A DNA stretch of 64,000 nucleotides. Origin: Dolomedes plantarius (Eukaryota > Arthropoda > Arachnida > Araneae > Dolomedidae). The translations under genes and the position numbers were made by a program. The number at the start of each line of letters is the position of its first letter. Position 1 is the first letter of the stretch. The notes under the pieces are model-generated. The model did no database searches. It had not been told where the DNA came from and was given only the letters and a program-made list of their open reading frames with translations. The stretch is from positions 163,765,629 through 163,829,628 of the forward strand of contig OU015499.1 in the NCBI GenBank assembly GCA_907164885.2. The letters are read 5' to 3'. Below are positions 35,390-46,852 of the stretch, piece by piece.

Positions 35390-36125
35390 TACATCTTCGG
35401 CCTTGGTCGAAAAAAGAACGCTGATATGCCTTTCAGGAATTGGAATGAATGGCAGGACGATTCGACCAATGATAAGCGCGCATTATCCTCCAGGCTTCTA
35501 TCCAAGTACAGTTTGCTTATATGCATCCGGGGTGAACCCTTACTATAACTGGATGTACTTGGTCAGCGAAAATATTTAAATCCTTCCGGCATTCAGATGT
35601 TCCTCTACAGAAATTAAAGCAACGACAGCCCGAACACTGGCAGGAAAATATTCCACAAACTTTTACATTGCATTCACCAACTTGAAGTACTGTGGCAATG
35701 CATTCAGGGTCAAGGATAGTCTACTGATTTTTCCTTTCTCGCACCCTGCCATCTGCCTGGTGTAGTAGGAACGTGATTTCTCGGACAACATTATCCGTTT
35801 GCATTCTTTTACTGTCCAATTCTTGTGACCCTGGGCGAACTGGGGGCGTTGAATCTTGCGCTATCGTGCACACTACTCAAGCGAAGCAGTTTCCGTTATA
35901 CTCATCCCACTACTTCTAAGACCCACAACCGTTCCGCGTTCAAAGTCCGTTGAGTTGCGTTTTCTACTCATTCCTTCCCAGGCGACTTCGACTGCTATCA
36001 CAATCACCTAGCATTCCCTTTTTATACGAGTCTCAACCAGAAGCGACAAATGCATGACGTCATAGCTGATTTACATAAAACTGTTAGTTGTTCATAAAAA
36101 TTGTCCACTCAGTGTAAACTATGAT
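35390..36125 (-). mobile_element. Tc1/mariner relic, unit 2
   Basis: On the reverse strand, ATG at 35971 opens MSRKRNSTDFERGTVVGLRS and continues GMSITETASLE, the HTH region of Tc1 transposases. TATA (36018-36026) and CRE (36055-36062) lie upstream. Further fragments follow in shifting frames (LHQADGRVRERKN near 35740, then AEYLN-like pieces), with stops throughout, and the 3' end is missing at 35390. Unit 1 lost the part 35390-35941. Confidence 0.72.
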
Positions 36126-37769
36126 TTCTTTATTCTAGGGAAACCTATGTTACACTTTCACCTAGCTGTAATGTTGCGGAATGAGAGAAAAACGAATTTT
36201 AAAGTTTATTAAGTGTTTGTACGGAAATACAAATACGTTTGTAAGTGTGTTTCATAAAGCACTAATGTTAGCGAAAGAAACCTGATGTCTTCAAGAAGAA
36301 ATCACAGATATTTTGGTCTCTCAGGAATTTCAAGAAAACTTCAATGCAGTTCGCACATGCTATTACTTCAAGTCGATAATATTCAGCAAATATTCAAGAC
36401 ATGGTTATGATTCTAGAAAATATATCCGTTAAGCATTATATTTTCCAGCATATCCGCATAAGAAATCCGATATTAAGTAAAATATCAAGAAAGCTTGTGT
36501 GATCCAAAACCAACTCCAAAGCAGTCAAAATAAATAATATTAAATTAAAGATTCGAAAACGAATTGTTTGCATTTCTGTTATCAATCAGACATTAATTTT
36601 TTAAATTAATCTTTTTGAATTTATGTAAATTCTCTATTGATGAAATTAATTCGTTTTCGCATGATTGATCCGAATCACGAAATTTCACTGTCATTTGATA
36701 GTAATTTTCATGGTTCAGAACATTTCTTCTATGATCTAAAATCACACTTTTTCATGAGTTCACAGCAAAGTGCATTTTCTGTACTGCCACTGACTAATTT
36801 TCCTAACGTGTTTATTTGAGGTACAGCTAGAAAACGTAATCTAGACGAAATTCAGATGGCCAAGCCATGCGAGTGTGTTTATCGATAATTCCCATGGAAG
36901 CAAACAAAATGACAGTGACCATGCTTACGTCCCGATTTACCTACATATCTAATATGGACATGCACACCAGCAAACTTTCTTCCCAATCTGTAGACCGTGC
37001 CTAGGACATCTTCATCGTACAGATCATTGCCCTGCAAGGTAGACCTAGAACTTGCTTACGATTCCTGGCCAGAGAGACTGCTGTTATTTTCGAAATTGTT
37101 GATATTGACATTAGATCCATTGGCGGTGTTTTCGCTTGAATTAAGAGTATCGGGTAATCTTTTAACCAACATATTGAAATAAATATTGAAGTAGTAGGTT
37201 AATCGGGACGCTCAAAGTAAATATGGTCTCTGTCATCGCATTTGATTCCATGGAAATAATAGATTACCCCACTAACAAGGTACGGCTGCAGGAATTTTGT
37301 CTGGGTAATCAACACTGATCTGCAGAAACATGTCGCGAAGAAAAACTTGGTTACATTGTAAACGCTGTAAGTTCATTTTAAGTTGCGAAATTTTTCTACT
37401 CCGTGTATTTATGAAAATCTCTGAGATCAAGAATTCGAATTCTCGTCTTTGGCCTTTACCAGATCACTCCGGCGAGATAAACAAATCCGAAGTCGTTAGA
37501 GCAGCCCCTTACATTCTCCCCAACTTACATTCCCACCCTGCGAAAACAAAAAAAGATTTTTCTTTTTTATAAATTCTACTGACTCGGAGTGTTATCCGCA
37601 CATTTGCTCTTCATTCAATTTTTCCGGTGATGCTGATTCACTTTTCCATTTCTTAAAACAGACGAACGCCGTATTGTCTTCAGTCTGCATGGCGTAATAG
37701 GGATCGACACTCCCCCACCCCCACTAATGTGTCAGCATCCTGACCATACCAGTAGTGGAGAGGATCTCA
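36126..37769. other. Non-coding spacer, unit 2
   Basis: Colinear with 9296-10950. It holds the short reverse frame starting MQTEDNTAFV near 37688, conserved with unit 1 and of unknown nature. Confidence 0.45.
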
Positions 37770-38083
37770 AAAAGCGAAATCCGACCTTAATAACTAATTG
37801 ATGGCACAACAGTCCGAGTTGCTTTTCAGGACTGACGACCAAGACTTGCGGTGCCCATCTCCGCTTTCATGACCGTGGGCTTGGGGTGCCACACAGCATG
37901 TTTCGGTCAGGTGGTCAACCTGACGTGGGGTCCCCAAAGTTACTTCCCAAGAATGCTTGGTCCTCATTTTATCGACCTACTCAAGGGAATAAAAGCTGAA
38001 TCGACCTTGCCCAATCGCAGGCTAGAAACCTGAACCCGTGGTGTGGCAGCTTGAAGCTTTTAACCACTACGCCACCGGGCGTT
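37770..38083 (-). mobile_element. tRNA-derived SINE, unit 2
   Basis: Same insertion as 10960-11267. On the reverse strand the head reads GCCCGGTGGCGTAGTGGTTA, an even better A box than in unit 1, followed by GGGTTCAGGTTTC and the GTCGATAAAATGAGGACC body. Confidence 0.6.
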
Positions 38084-39542
38084 CCTACCTTAATAGAGTT
38101 TTGACAAAAATTTTCGATCCAAAATAATTTAAACTTCTCACAAATTGCGAGGTAAACGTCCTGTTAATGAATCCTCTTCTACTTCACTTAAATGCATCTC
38201 TTTTAATACCGAATGTCATCATTATATCCACTTTGTTTTCACATGCTGTTTCAAAAATATTCGTTTAAATCTTTTACAAACACAGAAGTATTATCCTCAA
38301 ACTAATCGAGGTTCGTTAAATTTTAGAAATTTCTCCAAAGCCGATAGTATTTTTCTTTACACTATGTAGGTTCTGCAAATTAAATTTTCTAACTGATTCT
38401 CCACATTCTTCTGAAATTTCGATACACTCGCAATTTTGCGCACGAGATAAAATTTAATTGGATTAAGATACAAAATTTACCGCATATGTTAGCTCCCCAG
38501 ATAATAACTAACCAAAGAAATTCATTGAACCTTATTTTAATACTAATATCAGCCTTCTAATTATAATGAGAAACGTCACTTCCAATGGTTTCCTCTTTTA
38601 TCACCGGTGCCACTTTCGGAGTGAAAGCAGATAATCACATTTCCTTTCTGAAAATCTTGCGAGACTCAATAAAGACACCATTATTACAACAGACGATACT
38701 ACTGGTGTAATTTATAAAGTATACAGTTTTTAGGAGTTGAGCTCAAAATTAAAATTATACAATATTTCACACGTAAAAATTTCAGACAATATTTAATATT
38801 AAAGTAAACTTAGATGCTCAACGCTTTAAATACTACTTTGGCTTACAAATTACAAAAAAACCCTTCTAATAAAATAATAAAAGGTTAATTCATTTAAAAA
38901 ATTAAAACAGAGGCAAAAGAAAACATAATTCAGTCAGCATATGAAGCCATCAAATATTTATTGATATATCATTATACATAAATATCAGTTATATCTTAAA
39001 AATTATAATTTCAATTTACCAGACGTATTACATAAATGACATTTCATAACACCCTTTCCTGCACTGAAAATAGTTATAATGACAGGAATTTTTACTTCAA
39101 TCACTTTGGGAGTCATGAATCACATCAAAGATCGTAGGCCACGGCCGATATCGTATTGATATATTTCGAAAATATTTCCAAAGAAGAATGTCGCAAAACA
39201 CTAAATTCCAAAATATATTTAAATATTATAGCTCCTAAAAATAAAGAACCTCAAACCCGAATTAGAATTCGATTTTTAAGGACATTGTCCACACGGTGAG
39301 ACAAATATACTTCTTCACTCCCGATCGTAGTTATACATCACTGAATGGACAGGGAGATTCGCTTTTTATCTGTTCACAAACGATAAACTTATTCCCCATA
39401 ACCTGCAGATGAAAGAGGATTTCTTTTTAAATAACTCTCTACAGAAAATCTTTTCTTACATATACGTTCCATCGAAAGTTTTCTCTTTTCTACGGGTACC
39501 GGAATGTATATTTAATTTACTCCACCCGGAAAATCTTTTTTT
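38084..39542. other. 3' flank of the zinc-finger gene, unit 2
   Basis: No coding sequence is supported beyond degenerate finger remnants at 39420-39542 on the reverse strand. A reverse-strand AATAAA lies at 38962-38957. Confidence 0.5.
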
Positions 39543-40757
39543 TCATACAGTGCAGGAAAAAGGTTTCTCTCTTGTGTGCGTGCGGAGATGTCTTTTAAAA
39601 TTTTTTCGATCTGAAAATGCTTTCTTACATACAGTGCATGCGAAAGGTTTCTCTCCTGTGTGGGTACGGAGATGTATTTTTAAATTACTGTGTTCAGAAA
39701 ATGTTTTGTTACATACAATGCAGGAGAGAGGTTTCTCTCCTGTGTGTGTACGGAGATGTGTTTTGAAATTACTGTGATCAGAAAAACTTTTCTTACATAC
39801 AGTGCATGCGAAAGGTTTCTCTCCTGTGTGGGTGCGGAGATGTGTTTTAAGATGATCCTGTTGAGAAAATCTTTTCTCACATACAGTGCACTCGAAATGT
39901 TTCTCTCCTGTGTGGGTGCGGAGATGTCTATTTAAATTACCCTGTTGAGAAAATCTTTTCTCACATACAGTGCACTCGAAATGTTTCTCTCCTGTGTGGG
40001 TGCGGAGATGAGTTTTTAAACGACCCTGTAGACAAAATGTTTTTCCACACACAGTGCAGGCGAAAGGTTTCTCTCCTGTGTGGGTGCGGAGATGTGTTTT
40101 AAGATGATCCTGTTGAGAAAATCTTTTCTCACATACAGTGCACTCGAAATGTTTCTCTCCTGTGTGGGTGCGGAGATGTCTATTTAAATGACCCCGTTGA
40201 GAAAATCTTTTCTCACATACAGTGCACTCGAAATGTTTCTCTCCTGTGTGAGTGCGGAGATGAGTTTTTAAATAACCCTGTAGACAAAATGTTTTTCCAC
40301 ACACAGTGCAGGCGAAAGGTTTCTCTCCTGTGTGGATGCGGAGATGTGTATCTAAACTACCCTTTTGAGAAAATGTTTTCTCACATACAGTGCATGCGAA
40401 AGGTTTCTCTCCTGTGTGGGTGCGGAGATGAGCATTTAAATGATCTTGTCGAGAAAATTGTTTCCCACATACAGTGCAGATGAAAGGTTGTTCTGTATGG
40501 GTACAGAGAGGATTATTAATAATGTGATATGAATGATGTGTATTTAAGGCGGTCAACTGTGAAAATGTTCTTTCAAATAAATTACATTCAAATATTTTCT
40601 CTTCGGTGCGAGGAGGAATCTGTGCACTGGAACTTTTTACATTTTGACTAATTATACAAGTGTCACATGGAGTGCATTTATCTTCCCCTGTAGTAGGATT
40701 CTGCTCGCAGGAATAGCATCCAATGGAAAGTCTATTTACGCTGGAAATTAACGACAT
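39543..40757 (-). CDS. C2H2 zinc-finger protein, 11 fingers
   Basis: An intact 404-codon frame on the reverse strand, probably a nuclear DNA-binding regulator. Residues 1-50 form a cysteine-rich leader (CYSCEQNP, DKCTPCDTC) that is not the insect ZAD domain. Around 55-85 lies a degenerate finger (FECNLFERTFSQLTALNTHH). Then come 11 complete C2H2 fingers with C-x2-C-x12-H-x3-H spacing and TGEKPF/TGEKHF linkers, helices such as RQDHLNA, LQGYLKT, QQGNLNR and DHSNFKT. The frame ends after FSCTV, where TGA replaces the second zinc-binding cysteine of a twelfth finger; unit 1 has the same stop. A splice acceptor 130 bp upstream implies a 5' untranslated exon. The start is the first ATG and is conserved with unit 1. 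DNA target unknown. Confidence 0.9.
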   Translation of the reverse strand: MSLISSVNRLSIGCYSCEQNPTTGEDKCTPCDTCIISQNVKSSSAQIPPRTEEKIFECNLFERTFSQLTALNTHHSYHIINNPLCTHTEQPFICTVCGKQFSRQDHLNAHLRTHTGEKPFACTVCEKTFSQKGSLDTHLRIHTGEKPFACTVCGKTFCLQGYLKTHLRTHTGEKHFECTVCEKRFSQRGHLNRHLRTHTGEKHFECTVCEKRFSQQDHLKTHLRTHTGEKPFACTVCGKTFCLQGRLKTHLRTHTGEKHFECTVCEKRFSQQGNLNRHLRTHTGEKHFECTVCEKRFSQQDHLKTHLRTHTGEKPFACTVCKKSFSDHSNFKTHLRTHTGEKPLSCIVCNKTFSEHSNLKIHLRTHTGEKPFACTVCKKAFSDRKNFKRHLRTHTREKPFSCTV

Positions 40758-40869
40758 TTAACCTTCTAGCATGCCGACGTTCCTTTACACGATAACTAAA
40801 AAACTGTAACTGCCAGCAACACGTTGACTTTCTGAATTTTTGGACACCACAAACATTTTAGATCTGCAC

Positions 40870-40889
40870 CTAACTGCACCGAGAACCTG
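40870..40889 (-). promoter_or_regulatory. Splice acceptor upstream of zinc-finger start, unit 2
   Basis: On the reverse strand, CTCCTCTCTTTGCAG (AG at 40888-40887) lies about 130 bp before the ATG and is identical in unit 1. It probably ends a 5'-UTR intron. Confidence 0.45.
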
Positions 40890-41447
40890 CAAAGAGAGGA
40901 GAAAGGAGTTTCAATGGGATATATTAACACTGTACCATCACGCTTTTTTCTTATTTTTCACATGAAATGAATAGCAATATATAAAACATTATGCTAGAAA
41001 ATGAGACACCTCTTAACTAATATCTATAAATTATTATTCAGGATTGATTAAACTACTGAGCATTTTAAATGTATGGCAATTAGGGCACGAGGTTCCTTAG
41101 CCATTCTTATTTTTTTGTCCTGGTAGATCATAAGGATGCGCAGAGATTTGACATGTTTCGGTTTGTAGGGATCTCCACGATACCGATATCGGCCCGATCA
41201 ATAACGTATAAGCAGTATTAATATTTTGCCCTTTATATTCGTTTTAGTTATCCGCAATTAAAATTCATTTCATCATCATTTAGTTTAACGCTTTGAGAAA
41301 TTCCAGAGATTAACATCTGATGAAAAAGCTCGGTTACGATCAGATTAAGAAGTTTATAAATGGAATAAAATATAAAATTTTTACAGGAAATAACAAAGAA
41401 TATGTGGAATATGGTTAAGTTTAGGCATTTTTGTTTGGATTGTAGAT

Positions 41448-41657
41448 TGTTGACTACAGATATTTTTGTAGATGTGTGACGCGGTAATAAAATATAATAG
41501 TAATATTACACACACTAGAGAAAATTACATCCAGGCAACAAGGCGATAATACATAACAAAGACTATAACAGACTATATCGTTTCATTCGTTAGGTGGCGT
41601 TCACAGATTGATCACGTGGGTATTGGCAACTTAGTGATTACATTTCTAGCGGCAACA
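41448..41657 (-). repeat. Ty1/copia 3' LTR, unit 2
   Basis: 210 bp, TGTTGCCGCTAG to GTAGTCAACA on the reverse strand, preceded by a purine tract. It is nearly identical to 14806-15015. Confidence 0.75.
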
Positions 41658-41731
41658 CTTCCCCTCAAAATTCACGTACTAATAATTGCATACACAAGTA
41701 TCATCAATACCCAAAATATTTAAATGAAATG

Positions 41732-43850
41732 CTATTGTTTACATAATCCTTTCGTGAATATATCGGCACCAGCTTTTCCCGTAGGTACGAATCTTGCGTT
41801 TACTAGTTCATCGTTTAAAGCTTGTCGGACGAAATGATGTCGTATGTCTGTGTGCTTGGTCCGATTGAGATGTATAGGATTCTCTGCAAATTTAAGCGCG
41901 CCAGCATTATCTGTGAACATATTTAAATTTGCAAAATCTTTCAAATCTAATTCTGTCGAGATCTTACGAAGATAACTTGCCTCTTTAAAACCTTCAGTTA
42001 ATGACATATATTCCGGCTCAGTTGAGGAAAGAGCTACCGTTCTGTTTGTTTTTTTTTATTCTCAAGAAATAGCATTTCCACTTAAAGCAGTAGGCGGTGT
42101 AAGATCTCCTGTCTTCTATACAATTTCCCGAATCGGCTTTAGTATAGTCAATGAAATTATCCTTATATCCAAAAATTAGTCCATAATTGATTGAACCCTG
42201 CAAATAACGTAATACACGTTTAGCTGCAATCCTATGAGTTTTATCATAGCATGACAAAAACTGACTTAGTTTACTAACTGCCTGGTATTTACTTCTAAAT
42301 ATATAAATCCTCCGATTAATTCACGATAAGGTTAATTATTTTCTGTAGGGGTGACGATTTTCTCCAACTCAACATTTATGTCTATGGGAGTTGAAGCATG
42401 ACTGTCCTCGGCCATACAATATCGCTCTAATCAATCTCTGATGTAACCCGGTTGACTAATTGAAATAATTTTTCCCCTTGTTCAAAATCCCTCCCTAAAC
42501 AACGTTTTACTAATCCAACATATTTAACATATAAATCATTTTCTTGGTGTTTTCTCAATTCCGGATCTTTCGATACAATTAAAATATCGTCTACATGAAT
42601 TATAAATAAAGTTAATTCCCAATTTTCCTTCAAAAAATATACACACGAATCTGAACTGGTATTTTTAGCTCTAAAACCTGTTAGAATTTCGTCAATTTTT
42701 AAAAACCAAATTTGACCTGATTGTTTTAGACCAAAGAATTATTTCTTTACTTTAGAAACTTTATTTCCACTTCGAAAGTCATTAAACATCTTTTCTGCTG
42801 CTTTAAATATTTTACCGTTTTTATTTTTGTTCCACATAGTACAAAAAAGTGCATCGTTAAAGAATTTGGGGCATTCCATAAAAAAGTTCTCTTGGAGTGT
42901 TTCATTTAAATAAGCTGTACGAGTAGTTATATCAAAACGATTAATGGGTACATTTAATATAGTTGCTAAGGCTGCTAGTAATCTTATAGAGCTGTAGCGA
43001 GAAACAGGTGTAAATGTTTCGCTGAAGTGTATACATGGCTCTTGCGAGAAACCTTCAGCGACGAGGCGTGAATTCCGACGCTCTATGCCTCCATCTGAAT
43101 TATATATATTTCTTAACACAAACCTACTATCTATCATATTTATATTTTTTGGCCTTTCTACTAGTTCGAAAGTATCATTTTTCTAAATACATTGCATTTC
43201 TTTAGCTAGGGCGAGTTTCCATTCTTTTGATTCGGGTTTACTTAGTGCTACGTTAATTGGAATTTCTGCAATTTGAACCCGATTTTTTGTGTCATCACTT
43301 TGGTCAGAATAAACATTTTACTCATTCCTGGGTCGACCTTCGTGTCCTGTGTGAACGATGCGTGGGCGCCCGCGCGCTCCCTTAGGTAGAATTCTTTCTA
43401 CTAACAGTTTTGTATTTCTATAGTTTTTCTTAATTATGGCACAGTTCTTTTTAAATGTCACGGACAAATCTTTGTTTCAAATCTTGGCAATCGAAAGTAA
43501 ATTGGTTCTCAAGTCTAGAAGAAGAGAAGATACATCTTGAATGTTAGCGTCTATGATTTTATTTCCCAATTTGGATTTCAAGTTTACTTTTTCCTTAGCA
43601 GTAATTCTTGTAGTCGTATTATTTGCTAGTTTGATAATTTTCTCACCTGTATTCCATACGTTTACAAATTTTTCTTTTCTGCGACTAAGATGAGAAGAGC
43701 AAACAGAGTCTCATCACCATTTTGTATTCTCTGTCGTTAAATTACCACATCTGTTGGCAAACTTATCTTCAGCTAGAAAACTATTCTTCTGTTCTTGTTT
43801 TGGTTTCGACCCTAGTTATGCTAGTTATCTCTCACGCAATTTATATTTGT
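41732..43850 (-). pseudogene. Ty1/copia gag-pol relic, unit 2
   Basis: Reverse-strand pieces in copia order. Protease-like DSVCSSHLSR lies near 43690, then EKIIKLANNTTTRITAKEKV. RT at 43137-42739 gives SRLVAEGFSQEPCIHFSETF and FDITTRTAYLNETL. The RT active-site block at 42633-42427 gives FIIHVDDILIVSKDPELRKH, keeping the VDD motif. The RNase H part at 42257-42018 gives AAKRVLRYLQGSINYGLIF and DRRSYTAYCF, and the end at 42007-41732 gives TKHTDIRHHFVRQALN and ADIFTKGL. Stops and frame changes separate the blocks. No 5' LTR is visible. It is better preserved than the unit 1 copy. Confidence 0.88.
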
Positions 43851-44209
43851 AAATTTTCTCCGGGTTGTAAAAAAAATATTCCAAATGTGGGGTGTGACTT
43901 CAGACTCAACCAGTCACATACTGATTTCATACAGCTCGGTGATTTAGTAAATTTATATACAGATCAGAAGAAAAATAATTATATTACACTCTTCCTAAGT
44001 AAAATTTTGGTTGAAGCACGATACTCATACCGATGCGCGATGTGGGGCAATAATAATTTCTATGCGGTAACCATACCCGCTCACTTCATGACGTGCGGAC
44101 CGGTGTTTGCTTATAAACGGGATTTTTTTTCGCATTGAAATGTCGTCTTTACCACTCCGTAATAAATGATTAATAAATTGATAACTATTGCTTTAACGCT
44201 TTATTTGTA

Positions 44210-44365
44210 CATTTCAAAGATATTTGCCTATTGTAAAACTTAATTTTCAGAATAAAAAACGTTCATAAGAGGGTGTGTTGGAGAATTTCTACTTAAAGTG
44301 CAATATAATTCAAGATATTTTTGAAAAAAGGTATTTTTTTATATTTCTATATTAAAAAAATATTG
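44210..44365. repeat. Direct repeat left of a GGTTAATCGG fragment
   Basis: Shares CTATTGTAAA, TTAATTTTCAGAATAAAAAA, AAGATATTTTT and ATTTCTATATTAAAAA blocks with 44559-44730. The transposon fragment 44366-44558 lies exactly between the two copies. Confidence 0.65.
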
Positions 44366-44558
44366 GGTTAATCGGAAGGTGTTGAGGCTGCCGCCAACTT
44401 GGCGATTGATTACTTCCTGTTATGATGTACTCTCTTTTCTGGCTACCCCTACGATTCCGTGTGAATGCGCCTTGGATAGCAGCCCTGTTTACATCTAAAC
44501 TCAGCATCAGGTTTGATCTCTCTGCCATCTGTTGACTTATATAGGAATCTATTATAAG
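44366..44558 (+). mobile_element. Left-end fragment of GGTTAATCGG transposon family, unit 2
   Basis: Homologous to 17777-17947 and to the left 190 bp of the 57157-60151 element (GCTGCCGCCAACTTGGC, TTACTTCCTGTTATGAT, CCATCTGTTGACTTAT). No right TIR is present. Confidence 0.65.
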
Positions 44559-45435
44559 TTTTTTTAAAAGATATTTTTCTATTGTAAATCTTAATTTTCA
44601 GAATAAAAAAGTTTACAAGAGGGAGTGTTGGGTAACTGCTGCTAATTAAAGTGTAATAAAATTAAAGATATTTTTCAAAGTAAAGGGTATTTTTTTTTGT
44701 ATTTCTATATTAAAAATATTGCTGTATTCTAATTTTCTCATATTCTTGATAATTTACAACCAGTTTTATATAATTTTTTATTTTAGAGGTGGGTGGAGGG
44801 GAATGTTTAAATATATGAGCTGTTATTTTTGAAAGTGGCATAAGTCCACTTGTAAAAAAAAATTAGCTAACGGTAATTTTAGTAAGATATAGACACCTTC
44901 TCTTCATATTTATAATCATACTTTCAATGAAATACGATTTTTCAAAATAAAACAAAAGAATTTTGTCTATAAAATGTTATCGCAAAAGTATTTTTTTTAA
45001 AGTGGAATAAGTCCATTCGTAATAATTATAATTAAAACAACTTGCTTATTGCAATTATTATTGATTATTACGACTTCAGTATACACTACGCTTTAGCAGA
45101 TATTACTTCGCTAGTGCTAGTGTATTAAAAACAACATCGTTAACAAGATAACGGTATTATTGTTCTGAAAAGTGGTGAAAAGTAATTTCACTGAATTTGT
45201 TTGGTTTTCTTTCGCAAGTTTGACTGTTTGGTTTGTGTTTCTTATACTAATAGATTGCTGCGTGAGTGTTATTGAAATATACAGTGGTACCTCAACTTAC
45301 GAGTTTTTGGAGATACGAGCATTCTATCGGCAGATTTTTGCTTCAGGTTACGAGCAAGCTTCAGATACCCCACGCTAGTTTGCGCAGCGAACGCCATGTT
45401 ACGTGCTCATCAAATGAGAACACGAGAAGCATATA

Positions 45436-46117
45436 CACAGTCCAGTCACATTACTGTGACCACCTGTCAAAATCCATAATAACCACCTATCGCAGAGCGG
45501 ACCGCTGCGAGACGTGCAGGAAGAGAGTCCATTAGGTTCCTGAAGGTGTTCACTGGGATGTTGAGCCATGCCGACTCCAGTTCCGCGGATAACTGCGATA
45601 AGTTACGCGGGTGAAGATCCATGGTGCGAACAACCCGATCGAGGTGGTCCCACAGATTCTCGATTGGGTTCAAGTCCGGGGAATTTGCTGGCCAAGGGAG
45701 TACGGAAAACTCATCCTGGTGCTGTTCGAACCACGCGCGTACACTGCGAGCTTTATGACACGTCGCATTGTCCTGCTGGTAGATGCCATCATACTGAGGA
45801 AAAGGATTCCCCGGACATCATACTGAAGTCCGGGGAATTTGCTGGCCAAGGGAGTACGGTATACTTTTACCACGGCGGCCCGATAACAGTTTACAAAATT
45901 AGCCGTTTCGGAAATGCTTCCACCTTTGGCCTGAAAGACAATGATCATGCCCTTTTGGACGTTTCTGCATGACTGAAAGAACTGAAATGTTTTCCGAATG
46001 CCTACAACAAACATTATATATCTACCAAATTTGCTGATGACACGTGCCTTCTGCGATTGGTTATTTAACGTCGACGTCAAAAGTAAGCAGTGGTCACATT
46101 AATATGATTGGACTGTG
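45436..46117 (-). mobile_element. Internally deleted Tc1 (DD36E family), unit 2
   Basis: Both TIRs and the TA flanks are present, but only the C-terminal 69 codons (45673-45467, NPIENLWDH through GGYYGF), part of the catalytic region and the N-terminal HTH (MIIVFQA, GGSISETANFVNCYRAAVVK, up to about 45980) remain. At the deletion junction (45795-45860) a 32-bp segment with GTCCGGGGAATTTGCTGGCC is copied a second time. Confidence 0.88.
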
Positions 46118-46274
46118 TAATATTTACAACCGTTATGTACAGTTATTATACAACTGTATACATATTATTCTTAAGACTGCTATCCAGTCTTAAACCGAGA
46201 AATTAACACTCAACAATTATCACCCGGGAAGCTTGCTCTGTCCCCACTTGAGTAGCCCTCCGAAACCGATCAAT

Positions 46275-46444
46275 GCCAGGCGATGGCCGAATGGCTAAGG
46301 TGCTGGCATTCGATTCAGATCTTGTGGGTTCGAGTCCCACTGTTGGTATGGATGTTTATAGCCGTTCGGAATCGGCTTTAAACGATAGGTCTCGGTCTAA
46401 TTAGCCCTCGTGTGGCAAAAAGTTGACCGTAGAGATCCAAACCA
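46275..46444 (+). mobile_element. tRNA-derived SINE inside Tigger, unit 2
   Basis: GCGATGGCCGAATGGCTAAG (A box) and GGGTTCGAGTCCC (B box) are intact here. Same insertion as 19885-20050. Confidence 0.72.
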
Positions 46445-46739
46445 AACCGAAATGCGTCCAACCTCTGTCGCAGAGAGATAGCTTCAATTCCTCAATTCCC
46501 TCCCTCACATTGGAACTCCCCATGGGGTCCAGGGGATGGGATAACCTTGGTCCTACGATCGCAAGCCCTCCCTTTTCTACGGATTCTGAAAAAGAGGAAT
46601 CCGAACATTACAGCCACATTGAATGACGCAACAATCGCCGAGCTTCCGTGCGTCATTCGTTCGCTTGACGAGGCTAGCTCGAAATAAAAGCATCAATTTT
46701 GTGCTTGCAGTTATTTTGCTAAACTTCATTTTTCCAACC

Positions 46740-46844
46740 ATGGGTCCAAAGAAAGTGAGTGCGAAGGACAGTGCTGAGAAGAAGCGGATGACGTGCATTG
46801 GGTTGAAAAAAGAAATTATCAAAATACATGAAGGTGTGGTGTAA
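46740..46844 (+). pseudogene. Tigger transposase N-terminal fragment, unit 2
   Basis: MGPKKVSAKDSAEKKRMTCI continues to IKIHEGVV and a TAA directly before the hAT MITE. Same remnant as in unit 1. Confidence 0.8.
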
Positions 46845-46852
46845 GCTTAAAG

